A stretch of DNA of 64,000 nucleotides, taken from assembly GCA_027625915.1 (NCBI GenBank), contig JANTQA010000036.1, forward strand, positions 5,973,001-6,037,000, in the 5' to 3' direction. This document shows, one piece after another, positions 45,572 to 59,045 of the stretch. The notes below the pieces were generated by a model. The model did not search any database, was not told the origin of the DNA, and was given only the letters and a program-made list of their open reading frames with translations. The DNA is from Anaeramoeba flamelloides (Eukaryota > Metamonada > Anaeramoebidae). The position numbers and the translations under genes are program-made. The first letter of the stretch is position 1; each line of letters begins with the position of its first letter.

Positions 45572-46020
45572 GAGTTAATTTTTAAAGAAATTATTCTCAA
45601 AATCAAACAAAATATTTCAAAAAAGCAGAGACAAATTAATGACACATTTTCACTAATGTTCATTTGTAATTTATTATTTTACTCAAAATCTTCTTGGAGA
45701 TTGATCCTCAAAATTGAGGTTGACTTAGGTCTAATGACTGGGTTGTGAATTGGAGGTTGCATTTTCAAAAGAAGAAAACAAAGCAAGATTATATATTGAA
45801 ACAGGGATTATAGTTGTTGCTCACAAATTATTTTCATCACGAAAAGATCTGAAAAGGTAAAAAAAATCTTCGACATCAAGACAAATTTATCAGCATCATA
45901 ACAAAACAATTTATAACATCACTAATATATTTTTCTTTGACAAATAGAGTTTTGCAAAGAAATTATTCGTTAAAATGATTTTCGAAAATTATTATTTTTT
46001 TCAATTTTATTCTATTAGAA
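45572..46020. promoter_or_regulatory. Upstream region of the ankyrin-BTB gene
   Basis: The 450 bases between the MITE and the ATG at 46021 must hold the promoter. No specific motif can be named. The last 40 bases are A/T-rich (TTTTTCAATTTTATTCTATTAGAA). Confidence 0.3.
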
Positions 46021-49000
46021 ATGTTCACTGGGATTAAAAATAATGATCTAAGTAAAGTCGCCAAATTCCTTTCAGAAGGCGTTTCAGTAAATATCCAAGA
46101 CAAAGATTATAATACACCCTTACACTTTAGTCTTTCAAATCATTGTTCAATTGAAATGCTGAACCTTCTATTATCACACAACCCACTTTTAGAATTAAAA
46201 AATTGCATAGGGGATACAGCCCTTCACGTTGCAATAAGAAACCATTTAGCAATTCAATTTGAACATTTTCAGGTGTTGGTTGGATCTGGGATTGATTTGG
46301 ACAAAAAAAATTTTGAAGGTCTAACTGCATTAAGTTTGGCTTGCTGTTCAAAGAACATTGATCAGAAGATTATTAATTTGTTACTCGAAAAGGGATCTTT
46401 ATTTCCTTCTCTAGACACAAAATCCTTAAAAAGGACAAAACAAAAACTCGAGCAAGGACAAGGACAAGGAGAAGAGCAAGAACAAAAACAAAAACAAAAG
46501 AAAAAACAAAAACAAAAACAAAAGAAAAAACTTTGTAAAGAAGAAAAATATCTACTGCTTCAACAAAAAAAAAGAATCAAAACCAAAACCGAAAAAAAAC
46601 GGAAAGAACAAAAAAAAAGAAATCTCTACCAACAGATTTGTTCCGATTTTTCAAAAATGAAATTTTCAAAACACCACAATTTTTTATCAAACACACAAAC
46701 CAAATATTTAAGAAACCGAAGCCATCTTGGCATTAATCTTTTGGACCTATTCCCAGAAGAATTAAAATTTTTTGATCCCTTTCTTTTGGCAATCAAAAAC
46801 AAATTGCCGAATGAAATTATTAACTTATTTCTGGAACATGGCACAGATCCTAATTACCAAAGCGCGGAAAAACATCTAAGTCCTTTACACCTTGCGTGCT
46901 ACTACTCACCTGAAAATATTCAATTAATTGATCTGTTATTAAAAAACGGAGCAAATCTTGAAATGGAGAATTATTTTTATCAAACCCCTTTGCTTTGTTC
47001 CATAATACTAAAGACGGGGGACACAGAATTAGAAGACTCTTTTGAAGACGGAATGATCAAAAAAAAAAATCCCCTCGAAGAGAAAAAAGAAGAAGCGAAA
47101 GAGAAAAAGAAAGAAGAAGAGAAAGAGAAAGAGAAAGAAGAAAAAAAAATTAGATTTGAATTACTGAAATATTTAATTTCCAAAAATGCAAATACCAATA
47201 TTTATGATTCTTATGGATGGAATTGTATCCACTATTTAATTAAATTTCAATACCCACTCAAGCATTTACGATATTTTTATAATTTGGGGATCGAAATAAA
47301 ATATTATTTAAAAATGAATTTAGCATTAACCAAAAGGTTTGAAAAATATGAAAATTTTTATTTTTCAACCATTAGAATGAAAACAATTATACCAATAATT
47401 ACACCGCTTTGTTTAGCGGTTTCAAACTCAAGTTCAATAAAAGTTTTAAAATTTATATCGAATTATGAAAAGCAATTTTTATACAAAACAAACGATGAAA
47501 TCAAAAAGCTATATAGCCCATATTATCAATTATATTGCCAAGAAAAGGTTATTCCACAAAACCCATTACTATATTGTGTTTCTAATTGTTCAAACAACAA
47601 CACGAATAACAGTAAGAACAAGGGCAAAAAAGATAAAAACAAAAACGGAAACGAAAACGGAAACGAAAACGGAAACGAAAACGGAAACGAAAACGGAAAC
47701 AAAAACAAAAACAAAAACAAAAACAAAAACGAAAACGAATCTAGTGGCAGCAGTAGCATCAAGTTAAACCAACTTAAATATTTAATTGAAGAATTAAAAA
47801 TCAATATCAATGTTTGTGATTATTATAAAAGCAATGCATTGCACTATGCACTAAACAATAATGCACCATTTGAAATCATCGAATATTTAATTAAAAATGG
47901 TATCAAAATTAATAAATTAAATGAATTACTGTTTATCCCCTTCCATTATGCCTGTATAGCGAATAGCGGGCCCAAAACAATCCAACTGTTAATAGAATCA
48001 GGTGTCAAAATACACCAACCGAGCCAAATCTCCATTATAAATTTCCATTTATCTTATTCAAGAAACTCATCTCAAAACAATAAATATATTTATCCCTTGC
48101 ATTATTTATCAATGAATAAAAGACCAAATATTGAATCCGCAAGGCTATTGATCGACAGTGGTAAATATAATATTAATAAAATAGATTGGAATGGCTGGAA
48201 TGCTTTCCATGTTGCTTGCTTATGTGGTACCGATGTTGAATACTTGAAACTTTTAGTTAACCGGGGGATAAATTATCAAGCTGTATTAAAAGATGATCAA
48301 AGTGCTTTGAAAATCTTATTAGAAAGAATTAAATTGCCTAAAATTAATTTTATTACGTATGTTTTAAATCTCTTTAAAGGGTGTATACATAATTTAGAGT
48401 TGTTACAATCTGTTTTAAATACTGGAACGATTCATAGACATTATTTTAATTTTAGAATTGATAAAAAAATAAATTTACGGCGCTATGTTTTAGTCGATAA
48501 TAAACAAAATGCAAGATTAAATGAAACAATAAAATTTCTAATAAATAAAAAATCCCTTTTAAATAAAGTGGATGATGATAATAAAACGCTTTTAACCATT
48601 GTCTGTAAAAATTTTAATTTTAATTATGATATAATAAAACACATAATTACAAAAAAAAATGTAAATACCAAATATTTTCTAGGGTTTCTCATAAGAAGAA
48701 GAAACCAATCTAATAATTATTTGACTTCTAATACGTTTGATTCTTCTAAATTTTATTTTTATAATTATTATAAGAAAATAATTCAAAATAAAAACTACAA
48801 TACCAACAACAACAGTGGCAACAACAAGAAGAACAACAACAACAAAAACAATAATAATAATAATAATAACACTGGCAATAACAATAACAAACTTTTTTCA
48901 TCTGGGTTATTTGGTAGTAATAATAATAATAATAAAAAAAGATACAGTTCACCGTTTCATGCCATTTTATGGTATTTATTTATATCTGGAAGAAAAAGGA

Positions 49001-51311
49001 TTATTACTAAAATAAATATTATTAAACTAATTGAAGTTATAGAATTATTTTTGAAAAAGGGATTCGATATTAATTTTCAAAATTCCAAATTTGATACACC
49101 ATTACATTATTTAGTTGAAGCGCAAGAAGATAGGCTTGTGGAATTATTTGTAAAAAAAGGATCAAATCTTGATTTATGTAATGAATTTAATTCCACGCCT
49201 TTACAAATAGCATGTTACAAATTTTCATTAAAAACAAAAACAATTGAATCATTGATTACAAACAATAATGTTAATATATGCATCAACGAATTAAAACACG
49301 AAAAATTTTTCATCGAATCAAAGAAATTTTCTGAAAATATTCAATATAGAATTCAAAGTGATTTATTATTTTTAAATAAAAAACAAAATGACCCTGATGT
49401 TTATTTAAATGTGCACAACACTATTAATAATTCTATTAATTCTCCAACGACTGGTGGTACATGTATTCATTTACTTTGTTCAAAATTTATAAATAATGAA
49501 TTTCAGGTTTTAAAAATTATCAAAATGATTAAAATTTTATTAATCCATGGTGCAAATCCATATATTCGTGACGAATATTCCAGAACACCTTTACATTTAT
49601 TATTTACAGACGGATTTAAATTAAATACTAAAATGGTTATTAAAACTTTATTAAATATTGATAATCTTAATATGAATAAGAACAAGAGCCATAACAAAAT
49701 CCTTAAAAGCGACAAGCGCAAACACATGAACAAGAACGATAACGATAACGATAACGATAATGATAATGATAATAACAGCAGTGGTAATAGTGGTAATAAT
49801 AATGCTGACAAAATAGAGGGGTTATTAGATTTTCACTGTTCAACTCCATTCCATTTAGCTTGTTATTTCAAAGATTTTATAAAAAATAATCAAAAGATTC
49901 AAAAAACATTAAAACTAAAAAAAGAAATTTTATTTAAAAGTGAAGAGAGGAAAAAGAAAAAAACGAAACAATACTTAAAAAAAAGACAGGCAAAATTCTT
50001 AATAAAGCAGAGAGAACATTATAAATTAATCAAATATTTCATCAAAAATTATAATATTAATTTAAATTTAGGAAATTTATTTAATGAGGTTCCTTTACAT
50101 CTAGCTTGTAGAAGCTGTTGCAGTTTAGAAACAGTTCAATTATTGACAACAGAAAAAAATATTAATTATATAAGTAATTTTAATATTGGTAGTTTGCTAT
50201 TAAAACTTCGGAAAAATGGGTTGATAAATCTCAACATCAGGGGTGGAATGTTTGACATGACAAGCAAATATATCAAAATGTACGATGATCTTAATTTTGG
50301 ATTCACGCCTTTATATTTTGCATGTTTGGCATGTAAACACAATGTGGTTGATTTTTTATTAAGAAGAGGAGCTAATCCAAATTTATTAGATCCTAATATG
50401 GAAAATCCATTATTTGCTGCGGTGTTAAATGGCAATACTGGGGATGATGGCAGTGATGATGCAATAAAAATCATCGATTTATTAATAAAATATGAAGTAA
50501 ACATTAATAGAAAAAATAGCAATGGTGATAATGTTCTCCAGGTTGCCTTACAATATGGTTTAAATTTTAAAATTATTAAAAAATTAATTGATATCGGGAT
50601 CAACATTAATAATTTTAATAATGAAAGGTTAAATGCTTTACAAATTTTTTGTTCAAATGGTATTTACAAAAAACATAAATATTTGAATATTTTTAAATTG
50701 TTATTACACAATTCTTTAAGTTCTTTGAATATTTTAACAAAAAATGATTCTTACAAATTAAAACCCAAGTCCTCATCTATTTTTTTTGGTGTTGATTCCG
50801 ACACTACAACTAATGATAAGAAGGATAACGAAAATGATGATTTAAGGGGGGATTCAATTTTACATTTACTCTTTTCATCAAGAAAGCATCACTCATTTGT
50901 TGACTATTTTTTAAAGTTAAATAATAATAATACAGGTATGATAAATAATAATTTGAGAACCCCTTTGCATTATGCCTGTTTATATCAGTGCTCTTATAAA
51001 ACACTTAAATTATTGTTAGATTCAGATACAAATAAAATAAATGCTAAAGATGTTGAAGGCAATACTGCTCTAAAATTTTTATATACTTCTCATATAAGTC
51101 ATTTACACTTGGACAACTATTATAAGTTTTATATTAATCGAATTAAAATTTTAAAATTGTTAATAAAAGGTGGAATTAATCCAAATATTCCAAATAGCCA
51201 ACACACGCTCATTTTAATGGATTTAATCAATGATCAAACAGTTACTCTAAAAGATTTTAATTTATTATTTAAAATTAATTCAAGCCCTTTTATTATTAAA
51301 AAAAATACTAC

Positions 51312-51373
<62 letters not shown>

Positions 51374-53976
51374 TACATGAAGATGAAATATCAAATCAAA
51401 ATGTATCTATTTTTCATTATACTAATTTTGATATAATAAACTATAGTTTTTTTTTTAAATATTTATTAAAACTATTTGAATTAAATAATTATTCTTTTGT
51501 TTTTTTAGAAACAATTGTTAAAAATACTTTAAATTCTATAATTTATAAGTGTTATAAAGATTTTGAATTAGCAAAAAGTATTATTAAAATTTTTTTAAAA
51601 AATGAAAATAAATTGCAAGCTTTCAATAATTTATCAAAAATATGTATTTTATATTTATTATATCCTACATCATTGAAAATAGTAAAACTTTTCATCCAAT
51701 TTGGTGCGGATTTAAAATATATAGATCCGGAAAATGAAGATACAATTATAAATACTGCTTCAAAGTTTCCACAACTTCAAAGAAGAATTGTTCGCTCAAA
51801 GACAAATTATGATTATGAAAAAATATTTAATCAAAAAAGATATAGAATTCTTAAATATATTCTTAAATTGGATAATTCGTTGATTAATTATGTTAGTCAA
51901 ATGGGCACTGTACCAATATACCATTTGTGTAGGAATAATTTTAGTTTAAAAATGATAAAACTATTTGTAAAAAATGGTGCAATAATTAATCCAATAGAAC
52001 TAATAAAAAATTTTAAATTAAAATTTCCAAATGTTATTTCCAAAAGGCGAAAATGTAGGTCGATCATTTTCTCAATGATTAACTACAAATCAAAATTAAA
52101 AATATTTAAATACTTTAATAAATTTGGAATTTACAACATAAGATATGATATAAATATTTTACATCCTTTTATATGTGCATGTACATCTAACATGCCAATA
52201 CCTATAATCAACTATTTATTGGAAGCTTTCTTTAAAACCCAAAATAGTAAACAAGAAATTTTAAACTTTGCAATAAAATCTAGTTTAAATAGGGCTAATT
52301 ACAATCCGGCAATTATCAAACAATTATTAATTCTTGGTGCTGATATCAATAATGAGCAATTAAATTATACAAATATAGTGCAGTTTTTTTGTTTGAATAA
52401 TCAGTATGAATTATTATCCTTGTTCATGAATATCAATAATAATTTTGATATAAATCAAGTTTCTGATAAAGGCTATACGCCTCTTCATTATTTATTTATG
52501 AGCCGTAATGATGATGAGAATTCTGATTATTTATATTCGCAACATCAAATAAATGAACAGCATAAAAATAATATTAATGAACGGGTAAAGGAAAAGGAAA
52601 TGAAAAGGGAAATTGAAATGAAAGTGGAAACGAAAGTGGAAATGAAAGTGGAAACGGAAACGGGAACTGAGACGCAAACGGAAACGAAAACGGAAATGAA
52701 AATGGAAATGAAAATGGAAAAGAAAACAAAAAAGAAAATGAAAAAGAAAATGGTGACTGGAACGGGAGCTGGGTGGGCTCAAGTTGATTTGAAAGAAAAG
52801 CAAACAAAAATATTAAAATTATTATTAGATAAGAACGCTAATATTAATATTCAATCAATAACCGAATTACAAACACCAATTCATTTATTAATGATTAATA
52901 GTAAGAATAAAAATAATCAAAATATCAAGCCTTTAGATTTTTTTTCTTATATAATGAATAATAGCACTTTAATACCAAATTTAAATATTAGAGATATGTT
53001 CAATGTGTCACCATTAGAATTAATTTATCATCATAATAAAGGGTATGATATTTTAAATTTATTATTAAAGAGGAAACAAATTAATTTGGAACACGATAAT
53101 ATTAAAAAAATACATAAGCTGGATCACAAAAATGATACTAAAAAAAAAATAAATAAATTATTGTTTATTTACGAAAGTTTATTCCAAGATTTTAAACATT
53201 TATTAAAAAGTGAAGACAAAACTGACTTAATAATAAAGCATTCGCTTAAAAATTTTAATTTGCATGGATGGGTATTTAAATTAAGATTGGGGAATGCAGA
53301 TTTAAGTGGGTTTGTAAAGCATCTATCTAATCAAAATGCTGATCTAATCAATCAAATAGTTTACTGGGTTTACACTGGCGAAATGAAAATTGATGATCAA
53401 AGTAATGAATGCATGGAAATAGAAAGGTCATTAAATGGATTAATTCGGCAAAATGCCAACAATTATGATTTCAATTCATTTACCAATTATCAAAATAATG
53501 GTATAAATTTGGTTAAAAAATATGCTTCGTTTATTAATCAAAAAAGGAATAATGTTTTTGATTTTTTAAAACATTATACCTCAATAAATAATGAAAAAAT
53601 ATTTAATATTAAATCTGGAAAGTCAGGGTTATTATTTGATTTAAACAATCTCTTTTTAGATAAAAAGTCTATGAAGTTTTCAATATCTGTTAAAAATGTT
53701 AAGATAAATGTTCATAAAGAGATTTTATTCACAAGAAGTAATTTATTCAAAGGCATGTTTTTAAATATTGATAATATTGATTCGATTATGGATTATTCAG
53801 GATTTGAAGTGGAGACATATAAAATTTTGATCCAATTTTTATATACAGAATCTATTCCTGAAAATTTATCAAATGATATTTTGGATCAACTTTTAGAGGC
53901 AGTTGAATATTTCCAATTATCTAAAAGTTCTTATTTATTATTTTTAATACAGAACTATAATAAATCGGTTTATTGA
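46021..53976 (+). CDS. Giant ankyrin-repeat protein with two C-terminal BTB domains
   Basis: One uninterrupted exon of 2651 codons ends with TGA. About 30 ankyrin repeats are recognisable by TPLHxA-type helices (NTPLHFSL at 36-43, SPLHLACYY, RTPLHLLF, STPFHLACY, RTPLHYACL and others), with NIQDKD, LLLKNGANL and similar turns between. Simple-sequence inserts break the solenoid: Gln/Lys (141-200), Glu/Lys (341-377), Asn/Gly/Glu (541-574), Asn (924-960), Asn/Asp (1237-1260), poly-Asn (1764-1784) and Met/Lys/Glu (2190-2247). Residues 2400-2480 form a diverged BTB (WVFKLRLG, then IVYWVYTGEM). Residues 2544-2647 form a clearer BTB (VKINVHKEILFTRSNLFKGM, then ILIQFLYTE). BTB domains dimerise and can dock cullin-3, so a scaffold or ubiquitin-ligase adaptor role is plausible but inferred. 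Start chosen because ankyrin homology begins at once. Confidence 0.92.
47644..47736 (+). repeat. Coding minisatellite in the ankyrin-BTB gene
   Basis: About four 12-base units (GGAAACGAAAAC) followed by six-base AAAAAC units encode Gly-Asn-Glu-Asn and Lys-Asn repeats between ankyrin blocks. The units are almost identical, so length is likely to vary between strains. Confidence 0.8.
51311..51372 (+). repeat. (AAT)n coding microsatellite, poly-Asn
   Basis: About 20 AAT triplets within the ankyrin-BTB gene encode a 21-residue Asn run. Pure triplets suggest recent expansion. Confidence 0.85.
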
Positions 53977-54269
53977 TTTTATTCAATGTGGATATATAAA
54001 CATTTGGGTTCTTAATTTTATCAAATAGAACAAAATTTTCCAAATCGTTACTTTCAATGTGCGTATAAGGTATTTCCAAAAAAAGTGGGGAATTTTTTTA
54101 GATTTTTCATTAAAAATAATCTTTTTCAGTCGACCTATTCCTTAATTACCAATATCAAATTAAATGAAATATTAATACCAATTGAATCGATGACTATTGT
54201 ATTTATTTCAAAATATGTTTATTAAAATATTTCCAAAAAATTAAAAAAAAAAAAAAATTGCACTTTTTT
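53977..54269. other. 3' flank of the ankyrin-BTB gene
   Basis: AT-rich; no feature is supported. Confidence 0.4.
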
Positions 54270-54560
54270 TGGTAAAAATCAGGTATGATCAATTTCAATA
54301 AAAAAAGGGGGCAGTGTGGCAAGGACACAAATGATTTTTCAAACGACAAAATACAGTTATAAACTTTCCATTCTATTGGAGAATTTTGTTGAGATCAAAA
54401 CTCTCTTCAGAAAAAAAAAATTTTCGAACAAAAAGAAAAAAATAATCACCAATTTTAACACCTAAAAAATATCAGATAAAACCAAGATCAGAAATTTTAT
54501 TTGTTTTTATTTAATGTAATATGTCTGATAAACAAAACAAATTGAATTATTAATAAGAAT
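54270..54560 (+). repeat. Dispersed repeat, pair with 25990-26270
   Basis: This is the second copy of the repeat described at 25990, sharing CAATTTCAATAAAAAA, GGCAAGGA and AAATATCAGATAAAA in order. Confidence 0.6.
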
Positions 54561-55109
54561 CAATCAATCGTGGTTAATAATTTTCGATATTTAAATAGTT
54601 TTATTGGCATTGAGTATAATAAAGATATTTTAAAATAAATTTTTCCTACTTTTTTGGAAATATCGTATATTGCTTAGCAACCCAAATGGCCGAAATTTTA
54701 TCAAGTTTAAAATAAAACATTTTCAAATGAAATTGATTTTTTCATAAATATTTATTTTGTTGTTTATCTTTACTCCAGATTTCAATAATTATAAAAAGTT
54801 AAAAAAGTCCAAAGATAAATCATGTTATTGTATTTTCATTTATTGGATATTGGAAAAAAAAATAATAATGATTCATTTTTGTACAAGTTTTTTTGAGATT
54901 TTTATTTTTTTTTTTTAATTTTTTAAATGAGAAATTTTATTACAAAAATAAACATTCAAAACACCATTCAGTTAATTTATTTTTAATAACCATAAAATAA
55001 TTTTGTTAATTTTATTATAAACACTTTTTCGGTCAAATGGGTCGGTTTTGTTGAAGAAATAGAACATCCTTTCTGAGTTTAATTCAATATTCTTCCCAAA
55101 ATCAATTGT
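54561..55109. other. AT-rich spacer
   Basis: Nothing was recognised. Confidence 0.4.
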
Positions 55110-55575
55110 TTTTATTTTTTAGATTAGATCATTTTTTCTAATTTTGTCAATTTTTTTTTTTTTTGTTATGCTTTTTGCTTTTTTTTTTCTTTTCTCTTTT
55201 CAATTTGAAAAAAAAATGTTTGAAACTCCAAATTAACATCAAGAAAATTGAGGAATTGTAAATTCTTTTAAATTTCATACATTTACAATTAAAAAATATT
55301 ATTGTCAGTGATTTTTATTTTCAAAAGAAATTAAGAATTTTTGTGCCATACTTTCCAATGAAAAAGGTGCAACAAATTTTATTTTAACATTTTTTTTTTT
55401 TGAAAATTACAAGTTTGTTTAGGTTGTTCTTGGATGAATATCAATTCTAATACGGGGCTTATTAATTGTATTATTTCTATACAATCAAATATTAATTGAT
55501 TCTAAAAAAATAGTGAATTTTTCATTTTTGGTAGGTGTGGTTTTGGGTGGGATGGGGTTTACTTAGAATATATCG
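55110..55575 (+). repeat. Dispersed repeat, pair with 9890-10365
   Basis: This is the second copy of the repeat described at 9890. It ends in GGTTTTGGGTGGGATGGGGT, the G-rich patch equivalent to AATGGGGTTTA in the other copy. Confidence 0.6.
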
Positions 55576-57043
55576 ATAAGAGTTTTTTATAAAATATTTA
55601 TGTATATTTATATTTTTTTGGGTAAAGTTTCAATAAATTTCAAATTAAAATAAAAATGAATTTTCATTATTTTGATATTAAAATAAATTTGCAATAAATA
55701 ATAATTTTCTAAAAATTCAATCCAGGTAATACAAAAACTGTTGAAAAAAAAAAAAGAAAAATAATTAAAATAATTTCATTTATTATATTTTCAAAACAAA
55801 TTAATAAAAATTCTTTTAATAGTTAAATTTAATCAACTCTAAATTTAAAAAAAAACAGAAATTAATTGTTAAATGTTTTTCAAAGATAATAAAATAATCT
55901 TTGTAAATCAGAAAACAATATTTTTTTTTTTGTTTTCAAACTTTTTTATTAATAAATGTTTGAAAATAATCTTTGTAAAATTTGAATTTTACTAGTAAAA
56001 AATAATTAAGATTTTTTATAAATAATTTTTGATCTATGATTTTTTATACAATATAATAATTTTAATTAATGTCTTGAATTTAAAAAGTTAAAAATTAAAT
56101 ATTATATACCCCTATGACCGAAAAAAACACTAAAAAGGAAAAAACTGATCAAATACTTTCCATTAATACAATTAAAAAAAACTAAATGATAAAATAAAAA
56201 TAAATAAATTTTCAATTTAACTTTTTCTTGAAAACATTTTTTGCCAAAATCATTGAATTCAAACTTGAAATTATGTATATTTTTAGATACACTATCTTGT
56301 TTTAACTCATTTACTAAAACAAATTCTAAATAATGGGGAATTTTCTTTTTGCAAAAGCCACTAATTTGGTCTTGTAATGTTTTTTTTTTTTAGTTTTAAA
56401 TGGTAAAATTAAAAAAAAAAGTTAAACTAATAAGATAAACTCTCTGGAAAACCTTTCGAATTTAATATATTAACTTATTCTTTGTTTTCAAGCTTTTCTC
56501 AACCCCAATTTTATAAAAAAATAAAAAAGTGCACAGTAATTTCAAAAAATATTTTCGATATTCAAAAGTTGAGAGTGTTTTTATTCTAAAAAAATTACCA
56601 TAGTGTTTAATGGAATTAAGTTATGTTCTTAATTTCGAAAAATATTAATCAGAAAAAAATAGTGCTTAATTTTGTTAAGGACATATAATATTAAAAAAAT
56701 AAAAAATGTCGATTTTACTCAGGCTTGTGGAGAAATAATTTAAATTAAAAAATTATTTATTGAGAAAACTACATATTTTTTTATAAAAGAATGAGAAAGT
56801 TTAGTAAAGTAAAATAAAAAAATTTTCTTTTCATTTTTTGTTTTTTTGACTGATTTTAAAATCTCAAACAAATTTTGTGATCAAATAATTAATCATTCAT
56901 TTCATCAATATACTTTAATATAAAATAGATATGTTTTTTTAAAAGGGAATATTTTGTCTAACAGGTGAAATAATCAAAGGAAGGTAAAGAATAATTATCC
57001 TTCTTATTGGTGATTGGTTAAAAAAAAAGCCTCTAAACTCTAG
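55576..57043. other. AT-rich spacer
   Basis: About 1.4 kb with no recognisable gene or repeat. Confidence 0.4.
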
Positions 57044-57378
57044 TTGTGTTTTCATACCAGATTCAAAGATTCAAAGAAGAAGATTAACAAGAAGAAAATA
57101 AATTTCCAAACAATCTTAATAATTCGTGATAATGTCGCTAAGTTGCAATGTAATGTTTTGAAAAGTTATCCAAATCCTTTCAGCTTCCCGAGAATAATCA
57201 AATTTTTGTATACAGGTGAACATATTCTTTGCAGTAATTGGAAGGGTTAGTTGTTTTTTAAAGTCTTTTATTCAGCACAATTTATGACACCACAATTGAC
57301 TGATAAAATATTTATTTATCTTTATTCCTTATAGTTGTTGATCTTAAAGGATCGATTGGTATGCCAACTAAATTAAAA
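57044..57378 (+). pseudogene. BTB-domain fragment (relic or small spliced gene)
   Basis: Bases 57044-57245 encode a stretch with INFQTILIIRDNVAKL and FPRIIKFLYTGEHIL, typical of the middle of a BTB domain (HKxILxxRS and FLYTGE). A donor-like GTTAGT at 57246 and an acceptor TTATAG ending at 57334 would join it to VVDLKGSIGMPTKLK (57335-57378), which resembles the next BTB helices, and another GT follows. The core His of the HKxIL motif is absent and the domain start is not visible. It could be a relic of a duplicated BTB gene, such as the neighbour ending at 53976, or one end of an undetected gene. Confidence 0.45.
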
Positions 57379-57516
57379 GTAAATACAATAATACTTTTTG
57401 ATCTGATCCTTAATCAAATCAAGTCTCTTATTTGTTTTTTTTAAAAAAGAATAACTTTTTTTCAAATAATCTGTTTTTTGATGAAAAAACTTTTATTGTA
57501 AAAATATTGATGAATT

Positions 57517-57740
57517 AACCCTAAAGTTCCCATCATTTTTTATATCCCGATTACTTCTTAATCACGATATTTTGGTATTTATCACGATTTTTTTTAATAA
57601 TTATCGTGATTTCATCGAAATCACTATCTATTATATTTCCAGGATAATGTTGAAGATCGCAATTTGGTAGAAAAGATCACAGTTTTATAAAAATAATTAT
57701 GATTTTGGTAACTCTATCTATTTTTAAGCAAAGATATCAT
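57517..57740 (-). repeat. CGCGAT-family arm, copy 3 (decayed)
   Basis: It aligns with the reverse complement of 34380-34590: ATTAACCC, then TATATCCCGATTACTTCTTA, then ATCACGATATTTTGG, then TTTATCACGATTTTTTTTAA. Where the other copy has CGCG, this one has CACG, CCCG or TGCG-type variants, as expected if methylated CpG decayed. Confidence 0.65.
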
Positions 57741-58399
57741 CAAATTCGTCAATATATAAATATATGTTCCAAACCTAAAATGAAATTTGACAGACATAAA
57801 AATTTCCTTTAATGTCTTTGTTAATTACAACAAAAAAATTCTTATCTTATAAGCTATCATATAATTTTATAGTTTGATAAAGGTTTTGAAAAAATTTCTT
57901 ATTTGAAAGACTAACAAAAAAATCTTGTTGTTTAGAAAATAAATTCAAAAATCCAAAAATAAAGTTAGTAAGATTGAAGATGAAATCTAATAATTTCTTT
58001 GAAATAGTCTTATCTTTTGATTTTAAGGTCTTTAGAAATTAAGGATCCACCAAAAAACTGAAAATTTTACTAAATTATTGATCATTTCAAAGGTTGGTGT
58101 CAAAATCTCATAAATTAATGTACTTTTCAATAATATTAAAGTGAAAAATCAAAATGGTTATACTTTTATACCACCTGAGTAATCGCTCAAATTAGTAATG
58201 ATACCTTAAATTTGAAATAATTTTTCGTTTTCAAGAAAGTAAAAAGAATAATCCTTATCAATTGAAAATTTGATGAAATGCAATCTTTGTACTCAACGTA
58301 TGATTATGTAAGTTCTTCTCTACAAAATAAAAGTGATTATTTTGATCTTGTACAAAGAAAATAGAGTGTAAGGAGAAAAAAGCCAAAAAATAAACCACC
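57741..58399. other. AT-rich spacer
   Basis: Nothing was recognised. Confidence 0.4.
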
Positions 58400-58530
58400 T
58401 TGCTTGTACAAAGCTTTCAACCATTTTCCAAGCTCACAAACAATTTACAAAGATTTCAAATTCGTTCAAAGTTTAGAAACCTCACCATACTCAACTCAAC
58501 TCATTTCCAAGCTTTGGAGAAAAATAAAAT
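58400..58530 (+). repeat. CTTTCAAACAC-type repeat, loose copy 3
   Basis: CAAAGCTTTCAACCATTTTC, CACAAACAATTTACAAAG and similar strings recall the repeats at 23045-23200 and 37700-37830. The match is weak and could be composition alone. The open frame across it (to 58616) is therefore not called a gene. Confidence 0.35.
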
Positions 58531-59045
58531 TTTTTTTATTTACAAAACAAAAAGAAAAATCATATCCAAATAATAAAAAAAAAAATGAGACAAAGTCACC
58601 AACAATTATAGACTGATCTTTAAAAAAGGGCCTTATGTATAAACACAATAACTTTTATCTAATTCATAAAAAAAAAAAAAAGTATCACAAATAAATAGTT
58701 AAGAAGGTATAAGCAAAAGTTTTTAAAAATCCATTTAAAAATGATAAAATCAGTTTCCAATAAGAATTTAATCATTTGTTAAAGTCTTAGAATTTCTTTT
58801 TTGGACTCATTAGAAATAAATTTCCTTTTTTGTGAAAATTTCGAACGATTAACGGAAACAAAAGTTCACTGGTTTCTTGTTTAAAAAAAAAAAAACGAAA
58901 CACTTCCTAGCCAATTATAATCTCATTAAAATATGAAAACAAAAGTTTGTTATTTTTTATTATTTTTCATCACAAAAAAAATACTTTTTGAAGGTTTATC
59001 AAACAAAACCAAATAAAAACCAAGAGCAGACCACAAAACTTTCAA
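58531..59045. promoter_or_regulatory. Upstream region of the 1616-aa gene
   Basis: A/T-rich DNA ending AAGAGCAGACCACAAAACTT before the ATG. No defined motif could be named. Confidence 0.3.

Noticed and set aside
47526-47810. Antisense Phe/Leu-rich frames within the ankyrin-BTB and 1616-aa genes (also 60134-60547, 63201-63713)
   Set aside because: They are mirror images of Asn/Lys/Glu repeats in the sense genes.
58404-58616. 70-codon frame as a small gene
   Set aside because: It lies in repeat-like DNA, lacks an ATG at its start and has no motif.
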